64,000 bases of DNA from Bradyrhizobium sp. OK095 (GCF_900109945.1 NZ_FOBX01000001.1:186001-250000); one strand, 5' to 3'. Shown: positions 49,313-61,200, numbered from the stretch's first letter. The notes: generated by a model from the letters alone, not told the origin. A program made the numbers and translations.

Positions 49313-51063
49313 GCGCTGCGACTCCGGCCAAACCTGGTGAGAAGCCGACCGAGCCTTGGCGGCAGCGGCTGATCCGCAGCCTGCTCTATGGGCGCAATGT
49401 CGATCGCGCCGCGAAGGCGCGCGCGCGCGTTGGCCTCGCTATGCTGGCCTTCGCCTCGGTCTACGCCCTGATCGGCGGCCGGCTCGTGATGTTTGCGATC
49501 GGCGCCGACGCTCACAGTGCGCGCCGTGCGGCGTCGCAGGAGGTGGTTGCGACCGCGCGCCCCGACATCGTCGACCGCAACGGCGCTATCCTTGCGACCG
49601 ACGTCAAGGCCGCGAGCCTGTTCGGCGAACCGCGCCGCATTATCGACAAGGACGAGGCGATCGAGCTTCTGACCGCGACGGTGCCCGACCTCGACGAGGT
49701 CGAGGTGCGCGAGCGCCTGTCGGGTCGAAAGGGCTTTGTCTGGCTCAAGCGCGAGATCACTGCGAAGCAGCAGCAGGACATCCACAAGCTCGGCATTCCC
49801 GGCATCGGTTTCCTGCGTGAGAACAAGCGCGTCTATCCGACCGGCAACGAGGTCGCCCACCTCATTGGTCTCGTCAACATCGACAACCAGGGCATCGCCG
49901 GCATGGAGAAGTGGCTCGACAACAACGGGCTCGCCGATCTCCACCGCGCCGGCTTCGCCACCGACCGGTTGCAGAAGCCGATCGAGCTCTCGGTCGATCT
50001 GCGCGTCGAGCACGCGCTGCGCGACGAGCTTCAGAAGGCCAAGGAAAAATTCCACGCCAAGGCGGCCTCCGGCATTATCTCCAACGTCAAGACCGGCGAG
50101 ATCGTGGCAATGGTCTCGTTGCCGGATTTCGATCCCAACAATCCGAAGGAAGCGCACGATCCTGATCGCATCAATCGCCTGACCACCGGCGTCTACGAGA
50201 TGGGCTCTACTTTCAAGTCGTTCACGCTGGCGATGGCGCTCGACTCCGGCAAGATCAATTTGAACTCGATGTGGGACGCGCGGGGAAATCTGCACTACGG
50301 CAAGTTCACCATCCATGACAGCCACTCGCTGGGACGCTTCATCAACACCAAGGAAGTGTTCACCTACTCGTCCAACATCGGCGCCGCCCGGATCGCGCTC
50401 AGTCAGGGCGTCGAGGCGCACAAGGCGTTCCTCGCCAAGTTGGGTCAGTTGACGCGGTTGCGCACCGAACTGCCGGAGAGCGCAGCTCCCCTGTTGCCGC
50501 GCCGCTGGAGCGAGCTGAATACGGTGACCATCGCGTTCGGTCAGGGCCTGTCCGTGGCGCCGCTCCAGGCGGTGATGGGCATCAACGCCCTGATGAACGG
50601 CGGCTACCTGATTCCTCCGACGTTCCTCAAGCGTAGCGAGGAAGAGGCGGCGGCGATGGCCAAGCGCGTGATCAAGCGGGAGACCAGCGACAAGATGCGG
50701 TACCTGATGCGGCTCAATGCCGAAATCGGCACCGCCAAAAGCGCCGACGTCAAGGGCTATTATGTCGGCGGCAAGACCGGCACGTCCGAGAAGGTCATCA
50801 ACGGCCGTTATGCCAAGAAACGCGTGCTCAACTCCTTCACCGCGATCATGCCCTCCGACGATCCGAAATATCAGATCCTGATCATGCTGGACGAGCCGCA
50901 GCCGCTGAAGGAGACCTACGGCTTCATCACGTCCGGCTTTAATGCCGTGCCGACCGGCGGCAAGGTGATTGAGCGGATCGCGCCGCTTTTGGGCATCGAA
51001 CCGCGGTTCGACCTGCCGCCGTCCGACCGCCTTATTCTTGCAGCATCCAGGACAACCCAGTAA
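49309..51063 (+). CDS. ftsI: Septal peptidoglycan transpeptidase FtsI (PBP3)
   Basis: This 584-residue class-B penicillin-binding protein has a short cytoplasmic N-terminus, one membrane helix (about 42-64) and the PBP dimer-type domain (VDRNGAILATDVKAASLFGEPRRI). The transpeptidase domain carries the catalytic tetrad SxxK (S300-K303 in MGSTFKSF), SxN (S354-S355-N356 region, TYSSNIG) and KTG (K489-T490-G491, GGKTGTSEK). It cross-links peptidoglycan at the septum with FtsW. It overlaps ftsL by 4 bases. An 84-base gap follows before murE. Confidence 0.97.
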   Translation: MSAATPAKPGEKPTEPWRQRLIRSLLYGRNVDRAAKARARVGLAMLAFASVYALIGGRLVMFAIGADAHSARRAASQEVVATARPDIVDRNGAILATDVKAASLFGEPRRIIDKDEAIELLTATVPDLDEVEVRERLSGRKGFVWLKREITAKQQQDIHKLGIPGIGFLRENKRVYPTGNEVAHLIGLVNIDNQGIAGMEKWLDNNGLADLHRAGFATDRLQKPIELSVDLRVEHALRDELQKAKEKFHAKAASGIISNVKTGEIVAMVSLPDFDPNNPKEAHDPDRINRLTTGVYEMGSTFKSFTLAMALDSGKINLNSMWDARGNLHYGKFTIHDSHSLGRFINTKEVFTYSSNIGAARIALSQGVEAHKAFLAKLGQLTRLRTELPESAAPLLPRRWSELNTVTIAFGQGLSVAPLQAVMGINALMNGGYLIPPTFLKRSEEEAAAMAKRVIKRETSDKMRYLMRLNAEIGTAKSADVKGYYVGGKTGTSEKVINGRYAKKRVLNSFTAIMPSDDPKYQILIMLDEPQPLKETYGFITSGFNAVPTGGKVIERIAPLLGIEPRFDLPPSDRLILAASRTTQ

Positions 51064-51147
51064 TCAACTGGGTGCGCCTTTACCGCGGCTGAGTCGGGGG
51101 TTTCCCCGAGATTCGGCTTTCCGGCACGGCATGTCGACTGGACAACC

Positions 51148-52620
51148 ATGAAGCTGCGCGACCTCATAGGTCAGGACGTTCTGGGCAATGATGCCGCAAT
51201 CGAGCCCGCTGTCGCGGCGCTCGAGGTGACAGGCGTTGCGCTCGATAGCCGCGTGGTCAAGCCGGGCGATCTGTTCTTCGCGCTGGCGGGCAGCAAGACC
51301 GACGGCGCGCGCTTCATCGATGCGGCGGTCGCCGCAGGCGCGGTGGCAGTCGTCGGCGACCATGCGCCCGCGGGCAGCAGGGTGCCGTTCATGACGGTGG
51401 CCAATCCGCGCCGCGCACTGGCGCTGGCCGCGGCAAAATTCTTCCCCGCTCAGCCCGCGACGATTGCCGCGGTGACTGGCACCAGCGGCAAGACCTCGGT
51501 CGCCGCCTTCACGCGCCAGATCTGGGAGCGGGTCGGGCATGCCTCCGCCAGCATCGGCACCATCGGCCTCGTCTCACCCAAGCGCACGGTGTACGGCTCG
51601 CTGACGACGCCGGATCCGGTCGCGCTGCATCGGCAGCTGGATGAGATCGCACGCGAGGGCGTGACGCATCTCGCCTTCGAGGCATCGTCGCACGGGCTCG
51701 ACCAGTATCGCCTCGATGGCGTGCGTGTCTCCGCGGGCGGCTTCACCAATCTGTCGCGCGACCACATGGATTACCATCCGACCGTCGCGCATTATCTCGG
51801 AGCGAAACTCCGGCTGTTCCGCGAACTGGTCGCGCCCGGCGGCGCGGCGGTGATCTCGGCCGATCATGATTGCTCGGCGGAAGCGATCGAGGCGGCGAAG
51901 TCGCACGGCTTGCGCGTGATGGCGGTTGGCCGCAGCGGTGATGGGGCAGGCGAGGGTATTCGCCTCGCCGGTGCCGAGGTCGAAGGTTTCTCGCAAAAGC
52001 TCACGGTCGAGCATCACGGCAAGCGTCATGCGATCCGGCTGCCGCTGGTCGGCGAATTCCAGATCGAGAACGCGCTGGTGTCGGCCGGTCTTGCCATCGG
52101 CACCGGCAGCGACGCGGCAAATGTGTTCGCAAGCCTCGAACATCTCGAAGGCGCCAAGGGCCGGCTCGAGCGCGTCGGCGAGCGCAATGGTGCGCCGATC
52201 TTCGTCGACTATGCCCACAAGCCCGATGCATTGGCCAAAGCGTTGCAGGCGCTGCGTCCCTATGCGAAGCGCAGGCTCATCGTCGTGTTCGGCGCCGGCG
52301 GCGATCGCGATGCCGGCAAGCGTCCGATCATGGGCGAGATCGCGGCCGACAACGCCGACGGCATCATCATCACCGACGACAATCCGCGCAGCGAGAAGCC
52401 GGAAGCCATCCGCGCCGCGATCCTCGCCACCGCAAAGGGCGCCCGCGAGATCGGCGACCGCGCCGCGGCGATCCGCACCGCGATCGAGGAGTTGCAAGAC
52501 GGTGATGCGCTGCTCGTCGCCGGCAAGGGCCACGAGACCGGGCAGATCGTCGGCGCAGAGGTGCTGCCCTTCAGTGATCACGAGGCGGTCGCCGCCGCAT
52601 TGACGTCGAGGGTTGCATGA
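51148..52620 (+). CDS. murE: UDP-MurNAc-tripeptide synthetase MurE (meso-diaminopimelate-adding)
   Basis: This 490-residue Mur ligase has N-terminal UDP-binding text LDSRVVKPGDLFFALAGSKTDGARFI, ATP loop GTSGKTS (111-117), a central domain with NLSRDHMDYHPTVAHYLGAKL, and a C-terminal domain with GNRDAGKRP-like ADGAGG (here FGAGGDRDAGKRPIMGEIA). The DNPR motif (TDDNPRSEKPEAIR) marks specificity for meso-diaminopimelate, as expected for Gram-negative peptidoglycan. It overlaps murF by 4 bases (ATGA). Confidence 0.97.
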   Translation: MKLRDLIGQDVLGNDAAIEPAVAALEVTGVALDSRVVKPGDLFFALAGSKTDGARFIDAAVAAGAVAVVGDHAPAGSRVPFMTVANPRRALALAAAKFFPAQPATIAAVTGTSGKTSVAAFTRQIWERVGHASASIGTIGLVSPKRTVYGSLTTPDPVALHRQLDEIAREGVTHLAFEASSHGLDQYRLDGVRVSAGGFTNLSRDHMDYHPTVAHYLGAKLRLFRELVAPGGAAVISADHDCSAEAIEAAKSHGLRVMAVGRSGDGAGEGIRLAGAEVEGFSQKLTVEHHGKRHAIRLPLVGEFQIENALVSAGLAIGTGSDAANVFASLEHLEGAKGRLERVGERNGAPIFVDYAHKPDALAKALQALRPYAKRRLIVVFGAGGDRDAGKRPIMGEIAADNADGIIITDDNPRSEKPEAIRAAILATAKGAREIGDRAAAIRTAIEELQDGDALLVAGKGHETGQIVGAEVLPFSDHEAVAAALTSRVA

Positions 52621-53996
52621 GCGGGCCGTTATGGACGGTTGCCGAAGTGGCGCGCGCGCTGGGCGCTGCCGGATCTTTCCCGGACACGCCGATCGATTTC
52701 GTCACGCAGGACAGCCGGCTGGTGAAGCCGGGCAGCCTGTTCGTTGCGCTGAGCGGCACGCCGAGCGGCGGCTTCATCTCGGCCTTCGCCAGCGTGCGCG
52801 ACGGCTGGGAGTTCGCGGACAAGGCGGAGGCTTCGGGCGCCGTCGCGATGATCGTGCCGCACGAGATCGCGGGTATCCGCGTCCCGCAGATCGTCGTGAA
52901 GGACACGCTGATCGACGGCCTCTGGGGCCTCGCGCGTGCCGCCCGCGCCCGCTTCAACGGGCCGGTGATCGGCCTCACCGGCAGCGCCGGCAAGACCAGC
53001 ACCAAGGAATTCCTCGCCGCTTATCCCAACGCCTATGCCAGCCCGTCGAGCTTCAACAATTTCTGGGGCGTGCCGCTGACGCTGTGCAATGCGCGGCCCG
53101 ATGCCAGCCTCTGGGTCGTCGAGATGGGCATGAACCAAACCGGTGAGATCGCGCGGCTCAGCGAATTGACGCGGCCGACGGTCGCGCTCGTCGTCAACGT
53201 CCAGCCGGTGCATCTGGAAAAGCTCGGCTCGCTCGAAGCCATCCGCCGCGAGAAAGTGTCGATCGCGCTCGGCCTGCCCGAGGGCGGCGTGCTGGTGCTG
53301 CCGGCCGGGCTCAAGGCGTCCGAGTGGAAAGGCAAGGTGGTGCGCTTCGGCGAGCGTGCCGAGGTGCACGAGGTCAAGCATGCGCCGCATGGCGAGAGCT
53401 GGCAGGTCGTCGCCGCGATCGGCAAGAAGGAGATTGCCTTCAGCCTGACGCCGGGCGCGCCGCACCGCGTCCAGAATGCGCTGGCCGCGCTCGCCTCAGT
53501 TCATGCCGCGCGTCTCGACGTCGCGACCCTCGCGATCAAGCTCGACCGGGTCGGCATCATGACCGGCCGCGGCGTCGAGCAGGCGGTCGGCGGCGTCACC
53601 GTGATCGACGACAGCTTTAACGGCAATCCGGCCAGCGTCGCTGCTGCGCTGCAAAGCCTCCAGTCCCGCAACATGAGCGGCGGCCGCCGCATTGCGGTGC
53701 TGGGCGACATGCTGGAGCTGGGCGACGACGCGCCCGGCTATCACACTGGCCTTGCCAAGCATCTCGACGGCATCGACGGCGTCTACTGCGTCGGCCCCCT
53801 GATGCGTCATCTCTATGACGTATTGCCATCGGGCAAGGGCCTCGGCTGGCACGACGATCCGGCGACGCTTAAAGCCGGCGAGGTCGCAAATCTGCTGAAG
53901 GCAGGCGATGTCGTGGTTGTCAAGGGCAGCAAGAAGATGTTCTGGGTCAACAAGTTTGTGCCGGGCCTAGTGGCCGCCTTGCAGGCAAAGGCGTAA
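52617..53996 (+). CDS. murF: UDP-MurNAc-pentapeptide synthetase MurF
   Basis: This 459-residue Mur ligase adds D-Ala-D-Ala to the tripeptide. The ATP loop GLTGSAGKTSTKEFLA is at about 119-133, followed by FNNFWGVPLTLCNARPD, EMGMNQTGEIARLSELTRP and the C-terminal VIDDSFNGNPASVAAAL with LGDMLELGDDAPGYH. It overlaps murE. A gap of 95 bases follows before mraY. Confidence 0.97.
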   Translation: MSGPLWTVAEVARALGAAGSFPDTPIDFVTQDSRLVKPGSLFVALSGTPSGGFISAFASVRDGWEFADKAEASGAVAMIVPHEIAGIRVPQIVVKDTLIDGLWGLARAARARFNGPVIGLTGSAGKTSTKEFLAAYPNAYASPSSFNNFWGVPLTLCNARPDASLWVVEMGMNQTGEIARLSELTRPTVALVVNVQPVHLEKLGSLEAIRREKVSIALGLPEGGVLVLPAGLKASEWKGKVVRFGERAEVHEVKHAPHGESWQVVAAIGKKEIAFSLTPGAPHRVQNALAALASVHAARLDVATLAIKLDRVGIMTGRGVEQAVGGVTVIDDSFNGNPASVAAALQSLQSRNMSGGRRIAVLGDMLELGDDAPGYHTGLAKHLDGIDGVYCVGPLMRHLYDVLPSGKGLGWHDDPATLKAGEVANLLKAGDVVVVKGSKKMFWVNKFVPGLVAALQAKA

Positions 53997-54091
53997 ACTG
54001 CTTGGAAGGCGCTGCTCCCGAATCCCACCCCAGGATCAAGGCCAAGATCGAGGCCAAGCGCCGCGTGCATAGGCGCGATAGGACCGTCTGA

Positions 54092-55195
54092 ATGTTTTAC
54101 TGGCTGATCGAGCTCTCCAACACATTTCCGGGCTTCGGTGCCGTTCGCACCGCCCTCAACGTCTTCCGCTACATCACCTTCCGAACCGGCGGTGCCGTCG
54201 TCACCGGCGCGCTGTTCGTGTTCCTGTTCGGACCCTGGATCATCGACCATTTGCGCCTCCGCCAGGGCAAGGGGCAGCCGATCCGGGCCGACGGTCCCCA
54301 ATCGCATCTCGCCAAGAAGGGCACGCCCACCATGGGCGGGCTGATGATCCTGTCCGGCCTCACGGTCGGCACGGTGCTGTGGGCCAATCCGCTCAACCCC
54401 TATGTCTGGATCGTGCTGGCGGTGACGCTCGGCTTCGGCTTCGTCGGCTTCTACGACGATTACCTCAAGGTGACCAAGCAGACCACGACCGGGTTCGGCA
54501 GCAAGCTTCGCCTGCTGATCGAAGCCGCGATCGCGCTGGTTGCCTGCTACGCGCTGGTGCGGCTGAACCGCGATCCCGCGTCGACCGCGCTGACGATTCC
54601 TTTCCTGAAGGACACCGTGCTGCATTTCGGCTGGTTCTTCGTCATCTTCGGCGCCTTCGTCATCGTCGGCTCCGGCAACGCGGTGAACCTCACTGACGGT
54701 CTCGATGGTTTGGCCATCGTGCCCGTGATGATCGCGACCGCGAGCTTTGCGATGATCGCCTATCTCGCCGGCAACGCGGTGTTCGCCGACTATCTCCAGA
54801 TCAAATATGTCGCGGGCACCGGCGAGCTCGCCGTGCTCTGCGGCGCATTGCTGGGCGCGGGCCTCGGCTTCCTCTGGTTCAATGCCCCACCGGCCTCGAT
54901 CTTCATGGGCGACACCGGCTCGCTCGCGCTCGGCGGCATGCTCGGCGCGATCGCGGTCGCGGTGAAGCACGAGATCGTGCTCGCGGTGATCGGCGGCCTG
55001 TTCGTGCTGGAGGCGGTCTCCGTCATCGTGCAGGTGGTGTCGTTCAAGCTCACCGGAAAACGCATCTTCCGGATGGCGCCGATCCATCATCATTTCGAGC
55101 AGCTCGGCTGGACCGAGCCGCAGATCGTGATCCGGTTCTGGATCATCTCGGTGATGCTGGCGCTGGCCGGCCTGTCGACGCTGAAGCTGCGCTGA
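54092..55195 (+). CDS. mraY: Phospho-MurNAc-pentapeptide transferase MraY
   Basis: This 367-residue integral membrane enzyme with ten helices forms lipid I from UDP-MurNAc-pentapeptide and undecaprenyl phosphate. Signature stretches: [49 protein letters not shown] (Asp-Asp), [19 protein letters not shown] (catalytic Asp) and [23 protein letters not shown] (HHH). The start ATG 54092 is followed by the conserved [14 protein letters not shown]. Its last base is shared with the murD start. Confidence 0.97.
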   Translation: MFYWLIELSNTFPGFGAVRTALNVFRYITFRTGGAVVTGALFVFLFGPWIIDHLRLRQGKGQPIRADGPQSHLAKKGTPTMGGLMILSGLTVGTVLWANPLNPYVWIVLAVTLGFGFVGFYDDYLKVTKQTTTGFGSKLRLLIEAAIALVACYALVRLNRDPASTALTIPFLKDTVLHFGWFFVIFGAFVIVGSGNAVNLTDGLDGLAIVPVMIATASFAMIAYLAGNAVFADYLQIKYVAGTGELAVLCGALLGAGLGFLWFNAPPASIFMGDTGSLALGGMLGAIAVAVKHEIVLAVIGGLFVLEAVSVIVQVVSFKLTGKRIFRMAPIHHHFEQLGWTEPQIVIRFWIISVMLALAGLSTLKLR

Positions 55196-56592
55196 TGATC
55201 CCGGTCACCTCCTTTGGCGGCAAGACGGTCGCGGTGTTCGGCCTCGGCGGCTCGGGGTTGGCCTCCTGCCACGCGCTGAAGGCCGGCGGTGCCGAGGTGA
55301 TCGCCGCCGACGACAATGCCGAGAACGTCGCCAAGGCCGCGCAGGCCGGTTTCATCACCGCAGATCTGCGCAACGTCTCCTGGGCGAATTTTGCAGCCCT
55401 CGTGCTCGCGCCCGGTGTGCCGCTGACTCATCCGGTGCCGCATTGGAGCGTGCTGAAGGCGCGCGAAGTGGGGTGCGAGGTGATCGGCGACATCGAGCTG
55501 TTCTGCCGTGAGCGCCGCCGGCACGCGCCGAACGCGCCGTTCGTCGCCATCACCGGCACCAACGGCAAGTCGACCACGACGGCGCTGATCGCGCACCTGA
55601 CGAAAGTTGCCGGCTACGACACCCAGATGGGCGGCAATATCGGCACCGCGATCTTGTCGCTGGAGCAGCCAGGCATGGGCCGCGTCCACGTCATCGAGAT
55701 GTCGTCCTACCAGATTGACCTCACGCCTTCGCTCGATCCCTCCGTCGGCATTTTGCTCAATGTCAGCGAGGACCATATCGATCGCCACGGCACCATCGCG
55801 CATTACGCCGCGGTGAAGGAGCGTCTCGTTGCCGGCGTGCAGGCGGACGGCACTGCGATCGTCGGCGTCGATGACGGTTTTTGCCGCGACATCGCCGACC
55901 GGCTCGACCGGGGCGGCAAGAACGTGGTGCGCATCTCGGTCAGGAATCCGCTCGCGAGCGGCATCCATGTTGAGCACGGCACCATCGTGCGCACCTCGGG
56001 CGGTGCCCGCAGCGAAGTTGCAAAGCTCGGCGGCATCGGCTCGCTGCGCGGCCTTCACAACGCGCAGAACGCGGCCTGCGCCGCCGCTGCCGCGCTCGCG
56101 ATGGGCATCAGCCTTGAGGTGCTCCAGAACGGCCTGCGCAGCTTTCCCGGCCTTGCGCACCGGATGGAGCAGGTCGGCCGCCGCGGCAATGTGCTGTTCG
56201 TCAACGATTCCAAGGGCACCAACGCCGATGCCACCGCGCATGCGCTGTCGTCCTTTGCCGACATCTTCTGGATCGCCGGCGGCAAGCCCAAGGCGGGCGG
56301 TATCACCGGCCTCACCGGCTTCTTTCCGCGCATCCGCAAAGCCTATCTGATCGGCGAGGCGGCATTGGAGTTTTCGGGAACGCTGGGCTCGGTCGCGCAC
56401 GAGATCAGCCAGACGCTGGACGTCGCGGTCGAGCACGCCGCGCGCGATGCGGAGGCCTCAGGTCTCACCGACGCGGTCGTGCTGCTCTCGCCCGCCTGCG
56501 CCTCGTTCGACCAATACCGCAACTTCGAAATCCGCGGCACCAAGTTCCGCGAGCTGGTGCAGGCGCTGCCGGGTGTGAAACCGGTGGTGTGA
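55195..56592 (+). CDS. murD: UDP-MurNAc-L-alanine:D-glutamate ligase MurD
   Basis: This 465-residue Mur ligase opens with [20 protein letters not shown] (UDP-binding Rossmann motif), has ATP loop [17 protein letters not shown] at about 118-134, the EMSSYQIDL segment, [23 protein letters not shown] and C-terminal [18 protein letters not shown], and ends in [24 protein letters not shown]. It adds D-Glu to UDP-MurNAc-L-Ala. ATG 55195 overlaps the mraY stop (TGATG). Its own stop overlaps GTG of the following unknown gene. Confidence 0.97.
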   Translation: MIPVTSFGGKTVAVFGLGGSGLASCHALKAGGAEVIAADDNAENVAKAAQAGFITADLRNVSWANFAALVLAPGVPLTHPVPHWSVLKAREVGCEVIGDIELFCRERRRHAPNAPFVAITGTNGKSTTTALIAHLTKVAGYDTQMGGNIGTAILSLEQPGMGRVHVIEMSSYQIDLTPSLDPSVGILLNVSEDHIDRHGTIAHYAAVKERLVAGVQADGTAIVGVDDGFCRDIADRLDRGGKNVVRISVRNPLASGIHVEHGTIVRTSGGARSEVAKLGGIGSLRGLHNAQNAACAAAAALAMGISLEVLQNGLRSFPGLAHRMEQVGRRGNVLFVNDSKGTNADATAHALSSFADIFWIAGGKPKAGGITGLTGFFPRIRKAYLIGEAALEFSGTLGSVAHEISQTLDVAVEHAARDAEASGLTDAVVLLSPACASFDQYRNFEIRGTKFRELVQALPGVKPVV

Positions 56593-56999
56593 GGATGTCG
56601 CGGCGACGCTGGATCGGAATTGCCGTCGCTGCTCTTGCTGTTCCCATTGCCGCCGGTTTCTTCCTTGTTGTCGTCGTTGACAACGTCATGCGCGGATTCG
56701 GAGCGTGCCGCGTCGTTCGCCAGAAAGCATTCGCCTCCCCAAGCGGCAGTCAGCTGGTTGTCGTGGTCTGGAAGGCGTGCGGAGCGACGGTGCCCGACAG
56801 CACGCAAGCCAGCATCATGCCTCGCGGTCGGACGTTCTCGGCTGAGAGCACGCCGACCTTTGTCAGCGTGCGCGGGCATCTCGATGTAGTCGTTGCCTGG
56901 AGTAGCGAGCAGGCCGTCAGGATCGGATTCATTCCCGGGGCAGGCCAGATCTACAAGCGCGATCAACGCGCGGGGGATGTCACGATCAATTACGAATAA
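56589..56999 (+). CDS. Uncharacterised signal-anchored protein between murD and ftsW
   Basis: This 136-residue protein has an N-terminal membrane helix ([26 protein letters not shown], about 5-31), then a periplasmic domain with [33 protein letters not shown]. That pattern resembles a small family with SPDGxxxAVVFxRDCGATT-type text, of unknown function. It starts at GTG 56589, overlapping the murD TGA as GTGA (ATG 56595 is the alternative), so it is coupled to murD. A gene here is not part of the standard dcw order, and its role in division is unknown. Two Cys (in GACRVV and KACGAT) could form a disulfide. Confidence 0.75.
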   Translation: MRMSRRRWIGIAVAALAVPIAAGFFLVVVVDNVMRGFGACRVVRQKAFASPSGSQLVVVVWKACGATVPDSTQASIMPRGRTFSAESTPTFVSVRGHLDVVVAWSSEQAVRIGFIPGAGQIYKRDQRAGDVTINYE

Positions 57000-57004
57000 G
57001 GTTC

Positions 57005-57125
57005 TCGTGTCCCGGACGCGGTGCGGCACGAAGTGACGCTCCGCAGAGCCGGGACCCAGAATGCCGCAATCATGGGCCCCGGCTCAGCAGTGCACCGCAA
57101 GGGCGCTGCGCTGCGTCCGGGGCAC
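57005..57125. repeat. R3-type repeat between the unknown gene and ftsW
   Basis: GTGTCCCGGACGCG...GAGCCGGGACCC, then ATGGGCCCCGGCTCAGCAG...CCGGGGCAC. A second copy with the same ends lies at 58374-58497. It is inside the dcw cluster, in the 215-base gap before ftsW. Confidence 0.75.
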
Positions 57126-57214
57126 GTACTATCGAAAACTTCATCAATTCCTTAACCCCCCGTAAACCAACCTCGGCGACCAATGGACCGACCTCTGTCC
57201 GAAAGCGGCCGCCC

Positions 57215-58366
57215 ATGCTCTCCCGTGAAGAACGCACCCCCTTTTCCGAGTGGTGGTGGACCGTAGACAAGCCGCTGTTCGGCGCGATCCTCTTGCTGAT
57301 GCTGACCGGCGTCATTCTGTCGCTGGCGGCGAGCCCGTCCGTCGCGACCCGCATCGGGCTCGATCCCTTCCACTTCTTCAGCCGCCATGTGATGTTCCTG
57401 GCGCCATCCTTCATGGTGCTGCTCGGAGTCTCCTTCCTGTCGCCGCGCGCGATCCGCCGCAGCGCGCTGATCATCTTCGCAGCCAGCATCATCCTGATCG
57501 TGCTGACACTCGCGCTAGGCCCCGAAGTGAAGGGCTCGCGGCGCTGGATCACGCTGCTCGGCGTCAACATCCAGGCCTCGGAAATCGCAAAGCCCTCGTT
57601 CGTCGTCGTGGCGGCGTGGCTGTTCGCGGAATCGACCAAGCGGCCCGAGATGCCGGCGACCTCGATGGCGCTGGTGCTGCTCTTGATGCTGGTGTCACTG
57701 CTGGTGATGGAGCCGGATTTCGGCCAAACCATGCTGATCCTGATGGTGTGGGGCTCGCTGTTCTTCATCGCGGGCATGCGCATCATCTGGGTCTTCGGCC
57801 TTGCCGGGATCGGCGCGGCCGGTCTGTTCAGCGCCTATCTCTTTGTTCCTCACGTGGCAGGACGCATCAAGCGCTTCATGAACCCGGCCTCCGGCGACAC
57901 CTTCCAGGTCGATACCGCGATGGAGGCCTTCTACAACGGCGGCTGGTTCGGCCTCGGGCCGGGCGAGGGCATCGCCAAACGCAGCCTGCCGGACAGCCAC
58001 ACCGACTTCGTGTTCGCGGTCGCAGCCGAAGAGTTCGGCATCATCCTGTGCCTCGCCATGCTGGCGCTGTTCGCCTTCGTCGTCATCCGCACGCTGTCGC
58101 GCGCCTATGCCACGGAGGATATGTTCTCGCGCTTTGCGGCCTCCGGCCTAGCGATCCTGTTCGGCGTGCAGGCGGCGATCAACATGTCGGTCAACCTCCA
58201 GCTCATCCCCGCCAAGGGCATGACGCTGCCGTTCATCTCCTATGGCGGCTCCTCGATCGTGTCGCTCGCCTATGGCGTCGGCATGATGCTGGCCCTGACG
58301 CGCCTGCGCCCGCGCACCGAGGTTGAGGCAACCGGCCACGCCGACGCGATGCGCAGCTACGCGTAA
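57215..58366 (+). CDS. ftsW: Septal peptidoglycan polymerase FtsW (SEDS family)
   Basis: This 383-residue protein has ten membrane helices. Landmarks: ALGPEVKGSRRWITLLGVNIQASEIAKPSFVVV (the SxRW-P-EhaK region of SEDS proteins), KRFMNPASGDTFQVDTAMEAFYNGGWFGLGPGEGIAKRSLPDSHTDFVFAVAAEEFGIIL and LPFISYGGSSIVSLAYGVGMMLAL. It polymerises glycan strands from lipid II together with FtsI. The preceding 215-base gap contains an R3 repeat. Confidence 0.97.
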   Translation: MLSREERTPFSEWWWTVDKPLFGAILLLMLTGVILSLAASPSVATRIGLDPFHFFSRHVMFLAPSFMVLLGVSFLSPRAIRRSALIIFAASIILIVLTLALGPEVKGSRRWITLLGVNIQASEIAKPSFVVVAAWLFAESTKRPEMPATSMALVLLLMLVSLLVMEPDFGQTMLILMVWGSLFFIAGMRIIWVFGLAGIGAAGLFSAYLFVPHVAGRIKRFMNPASGDTFQVDTAMEAFYNGGWFGLGPGEGIAKRSLPDSHTDFVFAVAAEEFGIILCLAMLALFAFVVIRTLSRAYATEDMFSRFAASGLAILFGVQAAINMSVNLQLIPAKGMTLPFISYGGSSIVSLAYGVGMMLALTRLRPRTEVEATGHADAMRSYA

Positions 58367-58373
58367 CCGCTCT

Positions 58374-58497
58374 CGTGTCCCGGACAAGCGAAGCGCAGAG
58401 CCGGGACCCAGAATGTCGCAACCATGGGCCCCGGTTCAGCAGCGCACCACGCCGCGGAGGGCGGCGCACTGCGCTGCGCCCGGGGCACAAACACCTT
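58374..58497. repeat. R3-type repeat between ftsW and murG
   Basis: This copy shows the same ends as at 57005-57125: GTGTCCCGGAC...GAGCCGGGACCC and ATGGGCCCCGG...CCCGGGGCAC. It fills most of the 180-base gap. Confidence 0.75.
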
Positions 58498-58546
58498 TGT
58501 TGCCGCGCTCGCAATGGCGAAAAACTCCCTGTAAAACTCCCTCACC

Positions 58547-59647
58547 ATGGACAATTCCCCCCTGATTCTTCTCGCCGCGGGCGGCACCGGCGGCCATCTG
58601 TTTCCCGCCGAGGCGCTCGGCGTCGAGCTGATCCGGCGCGGCTTCCGCGTCCGCCTCGTCACGGATGATCGGGCGCTGCGCTATAGCGGGCTCTTCAGCA
58701 AGGACATGATCGACGTCGTCGCAAGCGAGACCGCGCGCGGCCGCAATCCGTTGCAGCTCGCCTATGCCGGTCTCACGCTCGCCACCGGTACGTTGTCCGC
58801 TTACAGCCTGATCAAGCGATTGAAGCCCGTCGCCGTTGTCGGCTTCGGCGGCTATCCGACGCTGCCGCCGCTGGTCGCCGCGAAATTTGCCGGTGTGCCC
58901 AGCATCATCCACGATGCCAACGCCGTGCTTGGCCGCGCCAACCGGTTTCTGTCGAGCCGCGTCCGCGCCATCGCGACATCCTTGCCCGGCGTGCTCGACC
59001 GCGATCCTGCGCTTGCGGCAAAGACCACGACGGTCGGCACGCCGATGCGTCCGGCGGTCCTCGCCGCGGCCGCTGTGCCATATGCCGCGCCCGAGGTGAA
59101 TGGTCCGCTGCGCCTGCTCGTCGTCGGTGGCAGCCAGGGCGCGCGCATCATGGCCGACATCGTGCCAGGTGCGATCGAGCGGATCGAGCCTGCGCTGTGG
59201 AGCCGACTGATCCTCACCCAGCAGGTCCGCGACGAGGACATGAGCCGCGTGCGCGCGGTCTATGACAAGCTCAAGATCAAGGCCGAGCTGGCGCCGTTCT
59301 TCACGGATTTGCCGGCGCGGCTTGCTTCCAACCACCTGATCGTGTCGCGCTCCGGCGCGGGTACCGTGGCTGAGCTTGCCGCGATCGGCCGGCCCTCGAT
59401 CCTGGTGCCGCTACCGGGGGCGATCGACCAGGACCAGTTCGCCAATGCCGGCGTGCTGGCCAAGGTCGACGGCGCCATCCGCATCCCGCAGACCGAGTTC
59501 ACCTCCAACCGGCTGGCGTCCGAGATCTCCGCCTTCGCCGCCGAGCCCGCGCGCCTCGCCGCCATGGCCGCGGCCGCGAAGGGAGCAGGGCGGTTGGACG
59601 CCGCCGAGCGGCTCGCCGATCTGGTGGTCAAAGTCGCGGGAATCTGA
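58547..59647 (+). CDS. murG: UDP-GlcNAc:lipid I transferase MurG
   Basis: This 366-residue GT28 enzyme makes lipid II at the inner face of the membrane. N-terminal loop AAGGTGGHLFPAEALGVEL (about 8-26), second G loop VVGFGGYPTLPPLVAA, C-terminal loop LLVVGGSQGARIM, and the donor-binding DLPARLASNHLIVSRSGAGTVAELAAIGRPSILVPLP are all present. murC follows about 120 bases downstream. Confidence 0.97.
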   Translation: MDNSPLILLAAGGTGGHLFPAEALGVELIRRGFRVRLVTDDRALRYSGLFSKDMIDVVASETARGRNPLQLAYAGLTLATGTLSAYSLIKRLKPVAVVGFGGYPTLPPLVAAKFAGVPSIIHDANAVLGRANRFLSSRVRAIATSLPGVLDRDPALAAKTTTVGTPMRPAVLAAAAVPYAAPEVNGPLRLLVVGGSQGARIMADIVPGAIERIEPALWSRLILTQQVRDEDMSRVRAVYDKLKIKAELAPFFTDLPARLASNHLIVSRSGAGTVAELAAIGRPSILVPLPGAIDQDQFANAGVLAKVDGAIRIPQTEFTSNRLASEISAFAAEPARLAAMAAAAKGAGRLDAAERLADLVVKVAGI

Positions 59648-59769
59648 CGCGAAAAAGCCCTTGTCTTCGCCTTCTAAAGCGGGGCATCCAGTAAGAACGG
59701 CGCGGCTGATTTGGCCGTGACCTTTGCCAGATGCCGCCCGCGCAGGGCGGCGAGGTCAGGGAACAGAGC

Positions 59770-61173
<1,404 letters not shown>

Positions 61174-61200
61174 CGAGCGGATGTCGTGCCATCGTCGATC

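Noticed and set aside
53813..55093. 426-codon minus-strand ORF opposite murF and mraY
   Set aside because: Antisense of two essential genes with intact motifs; no domain and biased composition.
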